From Treponema sp. (GTDB lineage: Bacteria; Spirochaetota; Spirochaetia; Treponematales; Breznakiellaceae), in contig JAISOQ010000226.1 in the NCBI GenBank assembly GCA_031275515.1, positions 1 to 8,069 of the forward strand: 8,069 nucleotides of DNA, read 5' to 3'. The position numbers and the translations under genes were made by a program. Each line of letters opens with the position of its first letter. The stretch's first letter is position 1. Below the pieces are notes generated by a model. The model worked only from the letters and a program-made list of their open reading frames with translations, ran no database searches and was not told where the DNA came from. This document shows positions 1-8,000 of this stretch, one piece after another.

Positions 1-885
1 TTTTCCCTTTTAGCGCTGCCGACTACTGTTTGGTATGTTCTCTTCTGTTATCTTCCTATGTTCGGCGTCATCATAGCCTTTAAGGATTACCGGATCAGCG
101 GCGGGTTTCTTAAAAGCATTGTTTCCAGCAAATGGGTGGGGCTCCAAAATTTTAAGTTCCTTTTCAGCGGCCCGGATATATGGATGATTATCCGCAATAC
201 CTTGGCGTATAACGCGGTGATGATTACCCTGGGAACCCTGCTTACCATAGCTCTGGCCCTGGTGGTCAGCGAACTGCACAACAAGAGAGCCGCCAAGGTG
301 TACCAGACTATTCTCTTTTTTCCCTACTTTTTGTCTTGGGTAGTGGTTTCTACCCTAGTATGGGGGTTCCTCAGTTACGACATGGGCATGGTGAACAATA
401 TCCTTGCCGAATGGGAGCTCCCCACCCACCGCTGGTATATGGAACCGAAATTCTGGCCGGGGTTTCTGGTGTTTATGAGCCAGTGGAAGGGCGTGGGCTA
501 TGGCATGATAGTTTACCTGGCGGCTATTACCGCCCAGGATAAGTCTATCTACGAGGCGGCAATAATAGACGGGGCCACCAAATGGCAGCAGATATGGCGG
601 ATCACCCTGCCGCTGATGAAAACCATCATAGTCCTTATGTTTATCATGTCCGCCGGGCATATCTTCTATTCCGACTTCGGCCTGTTCTACCAGATTCCCC
701 GGGATTCCAATTCCCTCTATACAACGGTAACCACCCTGGATGTGTTTGTGTATAAGCAGCTCAAAAGTTCTACCACCGGCATGGCTGCGGCGGCGGCGTT
801 TTTGCAGGCCGTTACCGCCTGTCTTATGACCCTGCTGGTAAACTTTATCGTCAAAAAGGTCGATGAAGAATCGGCCATGATTTAA
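1..885 (+). CDS. CUT1-family ABC sugar transporter permease, LplB-like (5' partial)
   Basis: Inner-membrane subunit of a binding-protein-dependent carbohydrate importer. The frame is open from base 1, and the translation before the first ATG (position 58) already reads as the usual first membrane segment of LplB-type permeases (LPTTVWYVLFCYLPMFGVII, then AFKDYR). The gene therefore starts upstream of the window, and ATG 58 is an internal Met. The window holds 294 residues; relatives have about 300-320, so only a short N-terminus is missing. About six hydrophobic segments are visible, near residues 1-25, 67-92, 100-125, 150-175, 207-231 and 261-287. The EAA loop that contacts the ATPase is intact at residues 185-204 (E185-A-A, G191, L203-P204). 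The end, with SLYTTVTTLDVFVYKQL followed by a VDEESAMI tail, is typical of this subfamily. The stop is 13 nt before the next permease. The family call is firm; the substrate is unknown. Confidence 0.93.
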   Translation, partial: FSLLALPTTVWYVLFCYLPMFGVIIAFKDYRISGGFLKSIVSSKWVGLQNFKFLFSGPDIWMIIRNTLAYNAVMITLGTLLTIALALVVSELHNKRAAKVYQTILFFPYFLSWVVVSTLVWGFLSYDMGMVNNILAEWELPTHRWYMEPKFWPGFLVFMSQWKGVGYGMIVYLAAITAQDKSIYEAAIIDGATKWQQIWRITLPLMKTIIVLMFIMSAGHIFYSDFGLFYQIPRDSNSLYTTVTTLDVFVYKQLKSSTTGMAAAAAFLQAVTACLMTLLVNFIVKKVDEESAMI

Positions 886-898
886 GGGAGGAAACACG

Positions 899-1828
899 AT
901 GGCTTTACAAGGAAAACTAAAGCACGATGCCCTGCGTTTTACCCGGATAAGCCCGGTAACGAATGTGGTATTCAACGTTATTGTGATCATATTGGCCCTG
1001 ATCTGTATTGTTCCCATGCTTCTGGTGGTCTCCATCTCTTTTTCCTCCGAGGACGCCCTGCAAGAGTATGGGTACCGCCTGCTTCCCAAGGTTTTTTCCC
1101 TGGAGGGGTACAGTTACCTCTTTAAACAGCGGTCCACCATTCTTTCCGCCCTGGGGATGTCCGTACTGGTAACCGGAGCGGGTACGGCTCTTGGGGTGGT
1201 GCTCAATTCCCTTTTGGGCTATGTGCTGTCCCGGCGGGAATACAGGCTGCAAAAGTTCTTTGTGTGGTTTGTCTTTATTCCCATGATATTCAACGGCGGC
1301 CTGGTCTCAAGCTACTTTATCGTCGCCCAGTTTTTACACATGAAGGACACGATATGGGTATTGATAGTGCCTTTGGCGGTTTCGTCCTACAATGTGATTC
1401 TGTGTAAAACCTTTTTTCGGGCAACCATCCCCGATTCCCTCATCGAATCGGCCAAAATGGACGGAGCAAGCCAGCTGACGATCTTTTTCAAGATTGTCTT
1501 CCCCCTGTCCCTGCCGGTGCTGGCGACTATCGCTCTTTTTCTCAGCTTTGCCTACTGGAACGACTGGTTTACTTCCATGCTGTACATCGACAATCCGTCT
1601 CTTTTTACGCTTCAGGCGTATCTCAACCGCCTTTTGGCGGACATTAATTTCCTGGCCCAGAACGCCGCCCTGCTCGGCGTCTCCCAGGCCCAGCTTCTGG
1701 CAAGTATGCCCAAAGAAGCCGCGCGGATGGCGATTGTGGTGGTTGCCGTACTGCCCATTGCCTGCGCATATCCTTTTTTCCAGCGTTACTTCGTTTCCGG
1801 CCTTACGGTCGGGGCGGTAAAAGGTTGA
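899..1828 (+). CDS. CUT1-family ABC sugar transporter permease, LplC/YtcP-like
   Basis: Second membrane subunit of the same importer, expected to pair with the upstream permease. It has 309 residues, full length for MalG/LplC-type proteins. The start is set by GGGAGG at 886-891, seven bases before the ATG. It has a short cytoplasmic N-terminus, a first membrane segment near residues 24-48, and the EAA loop at 183-202 (E183-S-A-K-M-D-G189 through F201-P202). This is followed by the YWNDWF motif characteristic of the LplC/YtcP branch. The C-terminus, PFFQRYFVSGLTVGAVKG, is the usual ending of these proteins. The 13-nt spacing indicates co-transcription and probably coupled translation with the first permease. 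Its TGA stop touches the left arm of the palindrome that follows, so the coding end seems intact despite a possible element insertion. The substrate cannot be read from the permease sequence. Confidence 0.95.
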   Translation: MALQGKLKHDALRFTRISPVTNVVFNVIVIILALICIVPMLLVVSISFSSEDALQEYGYRLLPKVFSLEGYSYLFKQRSTILSALGMSVLVTGAGTALGVVLNSLLGYVLSRREYRLQKFFVWFVFIPMIFNGGLVSSYFIVAQFLHMKDTIWVLIVPLAVSSYNVILCKTFFRATIPDSLIESAKMDGASQLTIFFKIVFPLSLPVLATIALFLSFAYWNDWFTSMLYIDNPSLFTLQAYLNRLLADINFLAQNAALLGVSQAQLLASMPKEAARMAIVVVAVLPIACAYPFFQRYFVSGLTVGAVKG

Positions 1829-1910
1829 TTATAGAGGCTGGCCCAAAACTAAGTGACTGTTTGCCGATGGCGTTTATCAACGTGCATGGTTTTGGGGCAG
1901 ACTCTATAAT
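1828..1910. repeat. Imperfect 23-bp inverted repeat, MITE-like
   Basis: Two 23-nt arms, at 1828-1850 and 1888-1910, are reverse complements at 20 of 23 positions and are separated by 37 nt. The left arm begins at the last base of the permease stop codon. If the ends are taken as GAG...CTC, both sides are flanked by TATA, which could be a 4-bp target duplication. Such G-rich ends (compare CTGNCCCAAAAC) resemble the terminal repeats of several insertion-sequence families; that resemblance is from memory and is not a database result. The loop can form a small inner stem (ATG/CAT at 1867-1869/1885-1887, CGTT/AACG at 1871-1874/1879-1882). No T-run follows, so it does not look like an intrinsic terminator. 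In RNA it could still act as a stabilising or pausing hairpin between the permease and binding-protein segments of the transcript. The inverted repeat is certain; its mobile origin is inferred. Confidence 0.7.
1905..1910 (+). promoter_or_regulatory. Possible -10 box in the right arm of the palindrome
   Basis: TATAAT matches the sigma-70 -10 consensus exactly and lies about 50 nt upstream of the binding-protein start. No recognisable -35 hexamer sits 16-18 bp upstream (the sequence there is about GTGCAT), and there is no TGN extension. It may be a fortuitous part of the repeat, or it could give the binding-protein gene a weak extra promoter. Confidence 0.25.
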
Positions 1911-1917
1911 GAATATA

Positions 1918-1955
1918 TAGGGAGACGGCTTTACCCCCTAATCTCCCTAAGGAGG
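1918..1955 (+). promoter_or_regulatory. Leader of the binding-protein gene with alternative stems around the RBS
   Basis: TAGGGAGA (1918-1925) is perfectly complementary to TCTCCCTA (1942-1949), giving an 8-bp stem with a 16-nt loop. Part of the same 3' arm, TCTCC (1942-1946), can instead pair with the Shine-Dalgarno GGAGG (1951-1955) across a CTAA loop, with one G-U pair. TAGGG can also pair with CCCTA at 1936-1940. The first stem would leave the ribosome binding site free and the second would cover it. The pairings are read directly from the sequence; any regulatory use is inference. Confidence 0.4.
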
Positions 1956-1961
1956 AAATGT

Positions 1962-3374
1962 ATGAAGAAGTTGTTTTTTTGTGTGGCCGCAGCCGCGCTT
2001 GTTCTTTGCGGATGCGGCAAGGACGGCGGGTCATCCGGCGTACCGGTCCTCATCTGGTGGCAGATAGGTTCCGCCCAGGGCGGGATTGCTCAGGACATCA
2101 AGGTGATCAGCGACTATACTCAGGAAAAGATAGGGGTCCGCCTTGACATCAAGCAGGCCGGATGGGGAGACGCTGCCCAGCGGTTCACCACGATGATAAA
2201 CGCCGGGGAGTATTACGATATTCTCTTTGCCGATCTGACTTCCTATAACCGGTATGTGGCGTTAGGGGCTTTCGCGGACCTGACGGACGTTCTGCCGGAG
2301 CAGGCCCCCAAATTATGGGACTATATTCCCGGGGTATTATGGGACGGGGTCAAAATAAAGGGGCGCATATATTCCGTGCCGACCTACAAAGATTCCTCAA
2401 AGACCCTCTATCATTTTTGGGATCACGCGGTGGTAGAAAAATATGGCCTGGATATTAGCGATACCTCCTGGGCCGGTCTTGACAAGGCGTTACGGACCGT
2501 CAAGGCGGGGGAAGGGGAGCGGTATTACCCCCTCATCATGGCCCGGAGTACCAATAATTTCATCTTTGACCGCTACGATTCACTGGCGGCGGATCTCCAG
2601 CCTATGGGAGTGCGCCTGGACGACGGAGAACGCCGGGTGATCAACACCCTCGAACAGCCGGACGTTCAGGAAGCCTTTAGGTACCTTCACTCATGGTACG
2701 AGGCGGGGCTTATCAACCCCGACGCCAATATGATAGACGAAACGCCCAAATACCGGCCCTTTTTTATGGCCCAGGCTTGGCCGGCAGTGGCGGCTTCTTA
2801 CGCCACATCCGCGGAAATCGCCCAATACGATGCGGTCCGGTTCTTTGGCCCTTCGTATTCGACAGATTCCATCCAAGGGTCCATGAACGCCATTAATGCG
2901 AATTCCAAATACCGGAACGAGGCGGTAAAGCTGCTGGAACTGGTGAATACCGACAAGAAGCTGCGGGATATGCTGGGATATGGAATAGAAGGCAAGCATT
3001 TTACCTATGTGAACGGAGGAACGGCGGTACACCGGGACCGGACTGATTGGCCGCTGATAAATTACCAGGTAGGGAGCTTCTTTATCGAAACGCCGGAAGA
3101 TACCGTGCCTCCCGGCTATTGGGAAGAAGTACAGAGCCTGAACGAACAGGCAGCGCCTTCGGTCATGCTGGGCTTTATGATGGACCTGGAACCGGTTCGG
3201 AATGAGGTAATCAACTGCCGCAGTGTGTGGCTTAAATATTTCAACGATCTTAATACCGGGGCTTCGGACCCCGTAACGGCCCTGCCCCAGGTTATGGGGG
3301 AGCTGAAAAACGCCGGATTTAACAAGGTCCTCGCCGAAGCGCAGCGGCAGGTGGACGAATACTTTCGGAACTAG
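1962..3374 (+). CDS. Carbohydrate ABC transporter solute-binding lipoprotein (DUF3502-type, LplA/YtcQ-like)
   Basis: Extracytoplasmic receptor that would capture the sugar and deliver it to the two upstream permeases. It has 470 residues, usual for the LplA/YtcQ group. The start ATG 1962 lies 6 nt after GGAGG (1951-1955); an ATG 4 nt earlier is out of frame and has no homologous-looking product. A signal peptide with basic residues K2-K3 and a hydrophobic core runs to a lipobox L15-C16-G17-C18, so Cys18 is the likely lipidated residue. C16 at the -2 position is unusual and suits the relaxed lipoboxes of spirochaetes. The N-terminal lobe includes IWWQIG (31-36) and EYYDILFAD (83-91), and RIYSVPTY (135-142) follows. 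From about residue 335 the sequence resembles DUF3502: YGIEG (340-344), GFMMDLEPV from 404, and a C-terminal helix ending QRQVDEYF. Placing the binding protein after its permeases is less usual than the lplABC order. The ligand is unknown; the neighbouring glycosidases suggest an alpha-linked gluco/manno-oligosaccharide. Confidence 0.93.
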   Translation: MKKLFFCVAAAALVLCGCGKDGGSSGVPVLIWWQIGSAQGGIAQDIKVISDYTQEKIGVRLDIKQAGWGDAAQRFTTMINAGEYYDILFADLTSYNRYVALGAFADLTDVLPEQAPKLWDYIPGVLWDGVKIKGRIYSVPTYKDSSKTLYHFWDHAVVEKYGLDISDTSWAGLDKALRTVKAGEGERYYPLIMARSTNNFIFDRYDSLAADLQPMGVRLDDGERRVINTLEQPDVQEAFRYLHSWYEAGLINPDANMIDETPKYRPFFMAQAWPAVAASYATSAEIAQYDAVRFFGPSYSTDSIQGSMNAINANSKYRNEAVKLLELVNTDKKLRDMLGYGIEGKHFTYVNGGTAVHRDRTDWPLINYQVGSFFIETPEDTVPPGYWEEVQSLNEQAAPSVMLGFMMDLEPVRNEVINCRSVWLKYFNDLNTGASDPVTALPQVMGELKNAGFNKVLAEAQRQVDEYFRN

Positions 3375-3378
3375 GAGG
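3373..3378 (+). promoter_or_regulatory. Ribosome binding site overlapping the binding-protein stop
   Basis: AGGAGG overlaps the last two bases of the upstream TAG stop and lies 4 nt before the GH13 ATG at 3383. This supports that start and suggests translational coupling, so the lipoprotein and the glycosidase would be made from the same message. Confidence 0.75.
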
Positions 3379-3382
3379 AACA

Positions 3383-4969
3383 ATGCCCGCATGGCTGGAT
3401 GACGCTGTTTTTTACGAAATTTATCCCCAATCGTTTTACGATACCAATGGGGACGGCATTGGGGATATTCCGGGGATCATACAGAAGCTGGACTATATCC
3501 AGGGCCTGGGGTGTAACGCCCTGTGGATTAACCCCTGTTTTGATTCGCCCTTTAAGGACGCAGGGTATGATGTCCGGGATTATAAACTGACAGCCCCCCG
3601 GTACGGAACGAATGAGGATCTTGCGGAGCTGTTTTCCAAAGCCCATGCAAAGGGAATCCGGGTTCTTCTGGACCTGGTTCCCGGGCATACCTCGGAGGAA
3701 CATCCCTGGTTCAGGAAAAGCAGGGAACCCCGGCCCAATGAATACTGGAACCGGTATATCTGGACCGACCGGTGGGGGACCTGGGCAAGCGGCCTTAAAA
3801 CGATCCTGGGGGAAGCGGACCGGAACGCTTCGTATATCGTCAACTTTTTTAAGAGCCAGCCGGCCTTGAATTACGGCTTTTTTAAGCCCGATCAGGTATG
3901 GCAGCTTCCTATGGATCATCCCGACTGCATTGCCACCAGGGAGGCCCTAAAAGACGTGATGCGCTTCTGGCTGGACCAGGGCTGCGACGGATTCCGGGTG
4001 GATATGGCCTCCTCCCTGGTCAAGTTTGACGACCCGGAAAACAGCGGAACCGCCGCAGTCTGGCGGAATATCCGGGCTATGCTGGACGCCGAATATCCCG
4101 AGGCGGCAATCATTGCCGAGTGGAGCCACCCCCGCCGGGCCATAGGCGCGGGGTTTCATGCGGACTTCATGCTGGCCTTTACGGATAATTCGGGATATCA
4201 AAGCCTGTTCCGTGATTATGTCATGGACCCGGAAAACCGCATTGCCGGCGGGGATACGAGCTTCTTCAAGAAGGACGGAAAGGGAGACATACGCCGCTTT
4301 CTGGACGAATATCTGCCCCACTATGAAGCGGTCAAAGATACCGGATATATCAGCCTCGTTACGGGGAATCATGACCTCCCCCGGATGTCGCTGAATTTTT
4401 CTCCCAGGGAGCTTGCCATTGCCTATGCCTTTATCTTCACTATGCCGGGAATCCCTTTCCTGTACTACGGCGATGAAATTGGTATGCGGTACCTGAACCT
4501 CCTGTCGAAAGAGGGGGGGTATCACCGGACGGGTTCCCGGACTCCTATGCAATGGAAAAACGGCGGGAACAAGGGCTTTTCCTCCGCTCCGGAGGAAAAA
4601 CTCTATCTGCCGGTGGATCCGTCGCCGGAGGCTCCCACGGTGGAAGACCAGGAAAAGGATCCCGCTTCTCTCTTGAATACCGTAAAGGAACTGCTGGCCC
4701 TGCGCCGTTCCGAAAAGGACCTGGGTTCAAAGCCGAATCTTGAAATCCTGTATGCGGAACCGGGAAAACTGCCGTTGATCTATAGGCGGGGTTCCCTGGC
4801 GATAGGAGTAAATCCCGGCGAAAAGCCGGCTGAGGCTGCCGTGAAAAGCGCGGCAGGAGAACTAATATACGCCTTGACCGGCGGACAGACGGAACCCTGC
4901 ACACTGGAGCGCGGCGTCTGCCGTATGGCAGGACAAAGTTTTGTAATATGGAGGCTTTTCCAGAACTGA
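3383..4969 (+). CDS. GH13 alpha-amylase-superfamily enzyme, probable intracellular alpha-glucosidase
   Basis: Retaining glycoside hydrolase or transglycosidase acting on alpha-glucosidic bonds. It has 528 residues and no signal peptide, so it is cytoplasmic. It begins with the usual (beta/alpha)8-barrel entry AVFYEIYPQSFYDTNGDGIGD. The GH13 conserved regions are in order: region I DLVPGH (D97-H102), region V-like QPALN (159-163), region II GFRVD with R205 and nucleophile D207, region III IAEWSHP with acid/base E246, and region IV NHD (N329, H330, transition-state stabiliser D331). RTPMQW (386-391) followed by KNGGNKGFSS is typical of the oligo-1,6-glucosidase/trehalose-synthase branch. A beta-sandwich-like tail follows. 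Region I has Gly101 where most members have Asn. Its start is 8 nt after the upstream stop. The catalytic set is complete, so activity is likely. Exact specificity (alpha-1,4, alpha-1,6, trehalose-like or transglycosylation) cannot be settled from the sequence. Confidence 0.92.
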   Translation: MPAWLDDAVFYEIYPQSFYDTNGDGIGDIPGIIQKLDYIQGLGCNALWINPCFDSPFKDAGYDVRDYKLTAPRYGTNEDLAELFSKAHAKGIRVLLDLVPGHTSEEHPWFRKSREPRPNEYWNRYIWTDRWGTWASGLKTILGEADRNASYIVNFFKSQPALNYGFFKPDQVWQLPMDHPDCIATREALKDVMRFWLDQGCDGFRVDMASSLVKFDDPENSGTAAVWRNIRAMLDAEYPEAAIIAEWSHPRRAIGAGFHADFMLAFTDNSGYQSLFRDYVMDPENRIAGGDTSFFKKDGKGDIRRFLDEYLPHYEAVKDTGYISLVTGNHDLPRMSLNFSPRELAIAYAFIFTMPGIPFLYYGDEIGMRYLNLLSKEGGYHRTGSRTPMQWKNGGNKGFSSAPEEKLYLPVDPSPEAPTVEDQEKDPASLLNTVKELLALRRSEKDLGSKPNLEILYAEPGKLPLIYRRGSLAIGVNPGEKPAEAAVKSAAGELIYALTGGQTEPCTLERGVCRMAGQSFVIWRLFQN

Positions 4970-4970
4970 C

Positions 4971-4990
4971 GTTTTGGGACAGCAACTATA
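4971..4990 (+). repeat. Solo degenerate copy of the palindrome-arm motif
   Basis: This stretch, 2 nt after the GH13 stop, matches the right arm at 1889-1908 at 16 of 20 positions. It matches the reverse complement of the left arm at 17 of 20. The shared pattern is GTTTTGGG, one variable base, CAG, three partly variable bases, CTATA. There is no facing partner in this gap. It may be a remnant end of the same mobile element or another copy of a regulatory site. Confidence 0.5.
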
Positions 4991-4997
4991 GAGAACT

Positions 4998-5005
4998 AAG
5001 GAAGG
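4998..5005 (+). promoter_or_regulatory. Ribosome binding site of the GH38 gene
   Basis: AAGGAAGG ends 5 nt before ATG 5011. An in-frame TGA (5008-5010) directly precedes that ATG, so the gene cannot start further upstream. Confidence 0.75.
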
Positions 5006-5010
5006 ACTGA

Positions 5011-8000
5011 ATGCTTATCCCTAAAATTGAAAGCCGCATTGAACAACGTCTGGCGTTTCTTGAACGGAACGCCTACCGGAAACTGACAACCCTTGATTTT
5101 GAAGTCTTTGAAACCCCCGAGACTTTCCGCACCCCCCCGGAACAAGGAGACTGGCGGAAAATAGGAAGCCCCGCTCCCTGGGGAAAACCCTGGCATTGCG
5201 CATGGTTCCGTTCGGTCTTTCAGGCGCCCAAAATCAGCGCGCCCCTTTTCCTGAGCGTATTACCCAACGCCGATTCCCTTGTCTTCCTGGACGATAAACC
5301 CTTTGGCGCGTTTAACCTTTTTCATAAAAAGCTGAGGATACCCGCGGACGGCGCTGAACATACCCTGTATGTAGAATCCTATGCCGGACATCCCCACGGA
5401 GGCTGCGGCCCCTTTGAAGGGACCTCCATTGTCGTTACCATAGGCAAAACTCTGCCGGACTTTCCCAACACCTTTGAAGGCGGCTGCCTTTTGGAGCGTT
5501 CTGAACCGGTATATTCCCTGTATTACGATGTGCGGGTCCTGTTTGAATTAACCAAAGAACTTGACGTTCACAGCCTCCGTAAAGCCCGGATATTGAAGGG
5601 CCTCTATGACGCCCTGATGGACATTCATTTTGCCTCCTCCGGGGCGGAACTGGAGCGGGAGGCCGCCGGGGCGAAGAAAAAGATCGCCCCCCTTCTTGAG
5701 GCAAAAAACGGCGACACCACGCCGGAGGTACACCTCATCGGACACGCCCATATCGATCACGCCTGGCTTTGGCATATCGGCGAGACCAAACGTAAAGCGG
5801 CCCGTACTTTTATCAATATGGTCCGGTTTATTAAAGAGTACCCTGAATTTGTGTTTATCCAGACCCAGCCCTGCCAGCTTGAGATCGTCAAGAACGAATA
5901 TCCCGACATATTTGCCGCGGTAAAAGAAGCCTGCCAATCCGGTAATTGGGAACCAAACGGCGGTATGTGGGTAGAGGCGGATTGTAATATTCCTTCGGGA
6001 GAATCCCTGATCCGGCAATTCCTGGTGGGAAAGCAGGTGAATAAGGAATTGCTTGGCTGCGAGGCGGATACCCTCTGGCTGCCCGATGTGTTTGGATATG
6101 CCGCCGCGCTTCCGCAGATTTTAAAAGGCTGCCGCATCAAGTATTTTGTTACCAGCAAGATTAACTGGAACGATACCACCCGGTTCCCCTACGATACCTT
6201 TATTTGGCGGGGCATAGACGGTACGGGGATCTACGCCCATTTCATCTCCGCCCGCTTGCAGGGCTATAACGGACGGGTAAATCCCGAAGGGCTTGGGGAA
6301 ATCTGGAAAGAGGTGCAGCATAAAGAGATACAAGAGGGAACGGTAAAATCCATCGGCGAAGGGGACGGCGGAGGCGGGACGCTGCGTGCGGACATTGAAA
6401 TGGCGCGGCGATTAGGGAATCTGGAAGGAGCGCCCAAAGCCGCATGGAAGAAGGTAAGCGCCGCCCTGGACCGTATTTTTACAGAAGCGGAGGAATTGCC
6501 CGAATGGAGGGGAGAACTCTACCTCGAACTCCACCGGGGAACCTATACAACCCAGGCCCGTACCAAACAGAACAACCGCCGGCTTGAATTCGCCCTGCGG
6601 AACATGGAATTTCTGGCGGCTATTGCGGCCATAGAAGGGACCGGGGAGTATCCCCGGGAATTCCTGCTTTCAAGCTGGAAAACGGTCCTGACCAACCAAT
6701 TCCACGATATTATTCCCGGCTCGTCCATCGGGCGGGTCTATGAAGAAGCGGAAGCGGATTCAGCGCGGATCCTTTTGGCGCTGGAAGAAAAGAGCGCCGG
6801 CATACGCCGGGGGCTGCTTGCCGGTTGCGGCGGCGTAGTGGTGGTAAACGATCTTTCCTGGGAGCGCGCCGGCCCGGTAACGGTTCCATCCGCCCGGATT
6901 GGCGAAGGGGCTTTAGTAGTATCCGCAGACGGAACCGAATATCCCCTGCAACGATATACGGACCTTGACGGAACGGAGCAGGCCGTATTTGCCCCGGCGC
7001 TGCCCTCTCTGGGCTGGGAGTGTTTCAAGGTAAAGCCTGGGGCCCCAAGCGAAAAGGCATCGCCCTTTGCATACCGGGAAAACTCCCTTGAAACGCCCTT
7101 CTACCGCATCGTGTTTGATGAGGTGGGACGGATTACGAGTATGGTTGACCGGAAGCAAGGCCGGGAGCTGGTTGAAGAAGGGGGCTTTTTCAACGCCCTG
7201 ATCTCTGCGGAAGATGTGCCGGTCTTCTGGGACGCCTGGGACATTGATGCGGACTGGACGCGGCATATTGTGCAGGAGACGCGCCTTGAGTCCACGGAGA
7301 TCGCCGCCTGCGGGCCGGTATGTTTCCGCATCCGCAGAACCTATCGTATCGGGGCCGGTTCTGTTTTGGTACAGGACATGGTATGTTATGCGGGAAACCC
7401 CCGGATTGATTTTGAGACTATCGTGGACTGGAAGGAACGGCGGCGGCTCTTAAAAGCGGAGTTTGATACGGCGATTGATGCGACCCAGGTCCGCTGTGAA
7501 GTACAGTACGGGCATCTTTTCCGTAATACCCATAAAAACCTGCCCCAGGATCGGGCGAAATTTGAAATGTGCGCCCACAAGTGGATTTCCCTGGAGGAGG
7601 CGGAAGGGGGTATCGCCCTGCTGAATGACTGTAAGTACGGACACGACGTTACCGGGGGCGTCATGCGGCTTTCGCTGCTGCGCTCTCCCATAGCGCCGGA
7701 TCTGGAAGCGGATCAGGGGAGACATCGGTTTACCTACGGAATACTGCCCTTCGCCGGTTCCTTTGAAACCGCCGGCGTGGTGCGTTCCGCCTACGAATTG
7801 AACATTCGCCCTGAGGTGGACTGCGCTCCATCTGAGGGGGCCGGGAAAAGCATACGCCGATCCTTCTGTTCGGTTGCCGGTGAGTCGGTGATCATCGAGG
7901 CGGTGAAAGTCCCTGAAGAGGCCGATGAGAATGGGAAAACCCTGACGCTCAGGCTGTACGAAAGTTTGGGCGGGCGGACGCATACAACCCTCCGGTTCAG

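Noticed and set aside
786..798. GCG triplet run in the first permease
   Set aside because: Only four repeat units encoding an Ala stretch in a membrane segment; unremarkable.
58..885. ATG 58 as the true start of the first permease
   Set aside because: The frame is open back to base 1, and the residues before Met are the expected first membrane segment, so the start lies outside the window.
355..1089. A 244-codon open frame on the - strand across the permease junction
   Set aside because: It is antisense to two well-supported permeases, its translation shows no recognisable family, and it has no good ribosome binding site. It is a by-product of GC-biased third positions in the real genes.
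1828..1910. Intrinsic terminator after the permeases
   Set aside because: The right arm is followed by AT-mixed sequence with no run of T, and the loop is 37 nt, so the structure does not fit a rho-independent terminator.
1867..1920. Tiny open frame of 17 codons (MAFINVHGFGADSIMNI) in the palindrome region
   Set aside because: It has no Shine-Dalgarno, and most of it is the loop and right arm of the inverted repeat. It is probably chance.
1958..2146. ATG 4 nt before the binding-protein start, in another frame
   Set aside because: Its 62-codon product has no signal peptide or family match, while ATG 1962 gives a proper lipoprotein signal peptide and full-length protein with good RBS spacing.
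2691..3392. A 233-codon open frame on the - strand opposite the binding-protein gene
   Set aside because: It lies entirely antisense to the DUF3502-type coding region and has no recognisable domain or conserved motif.
5548..6018. A 156-codon open frame on the - strand opposite the GH38 catalytic region
   Set aside because: It overlaps the HIDHAWLW and WVEADCN motifs of a clear GH38 enzyme, and its own translation has no family features.
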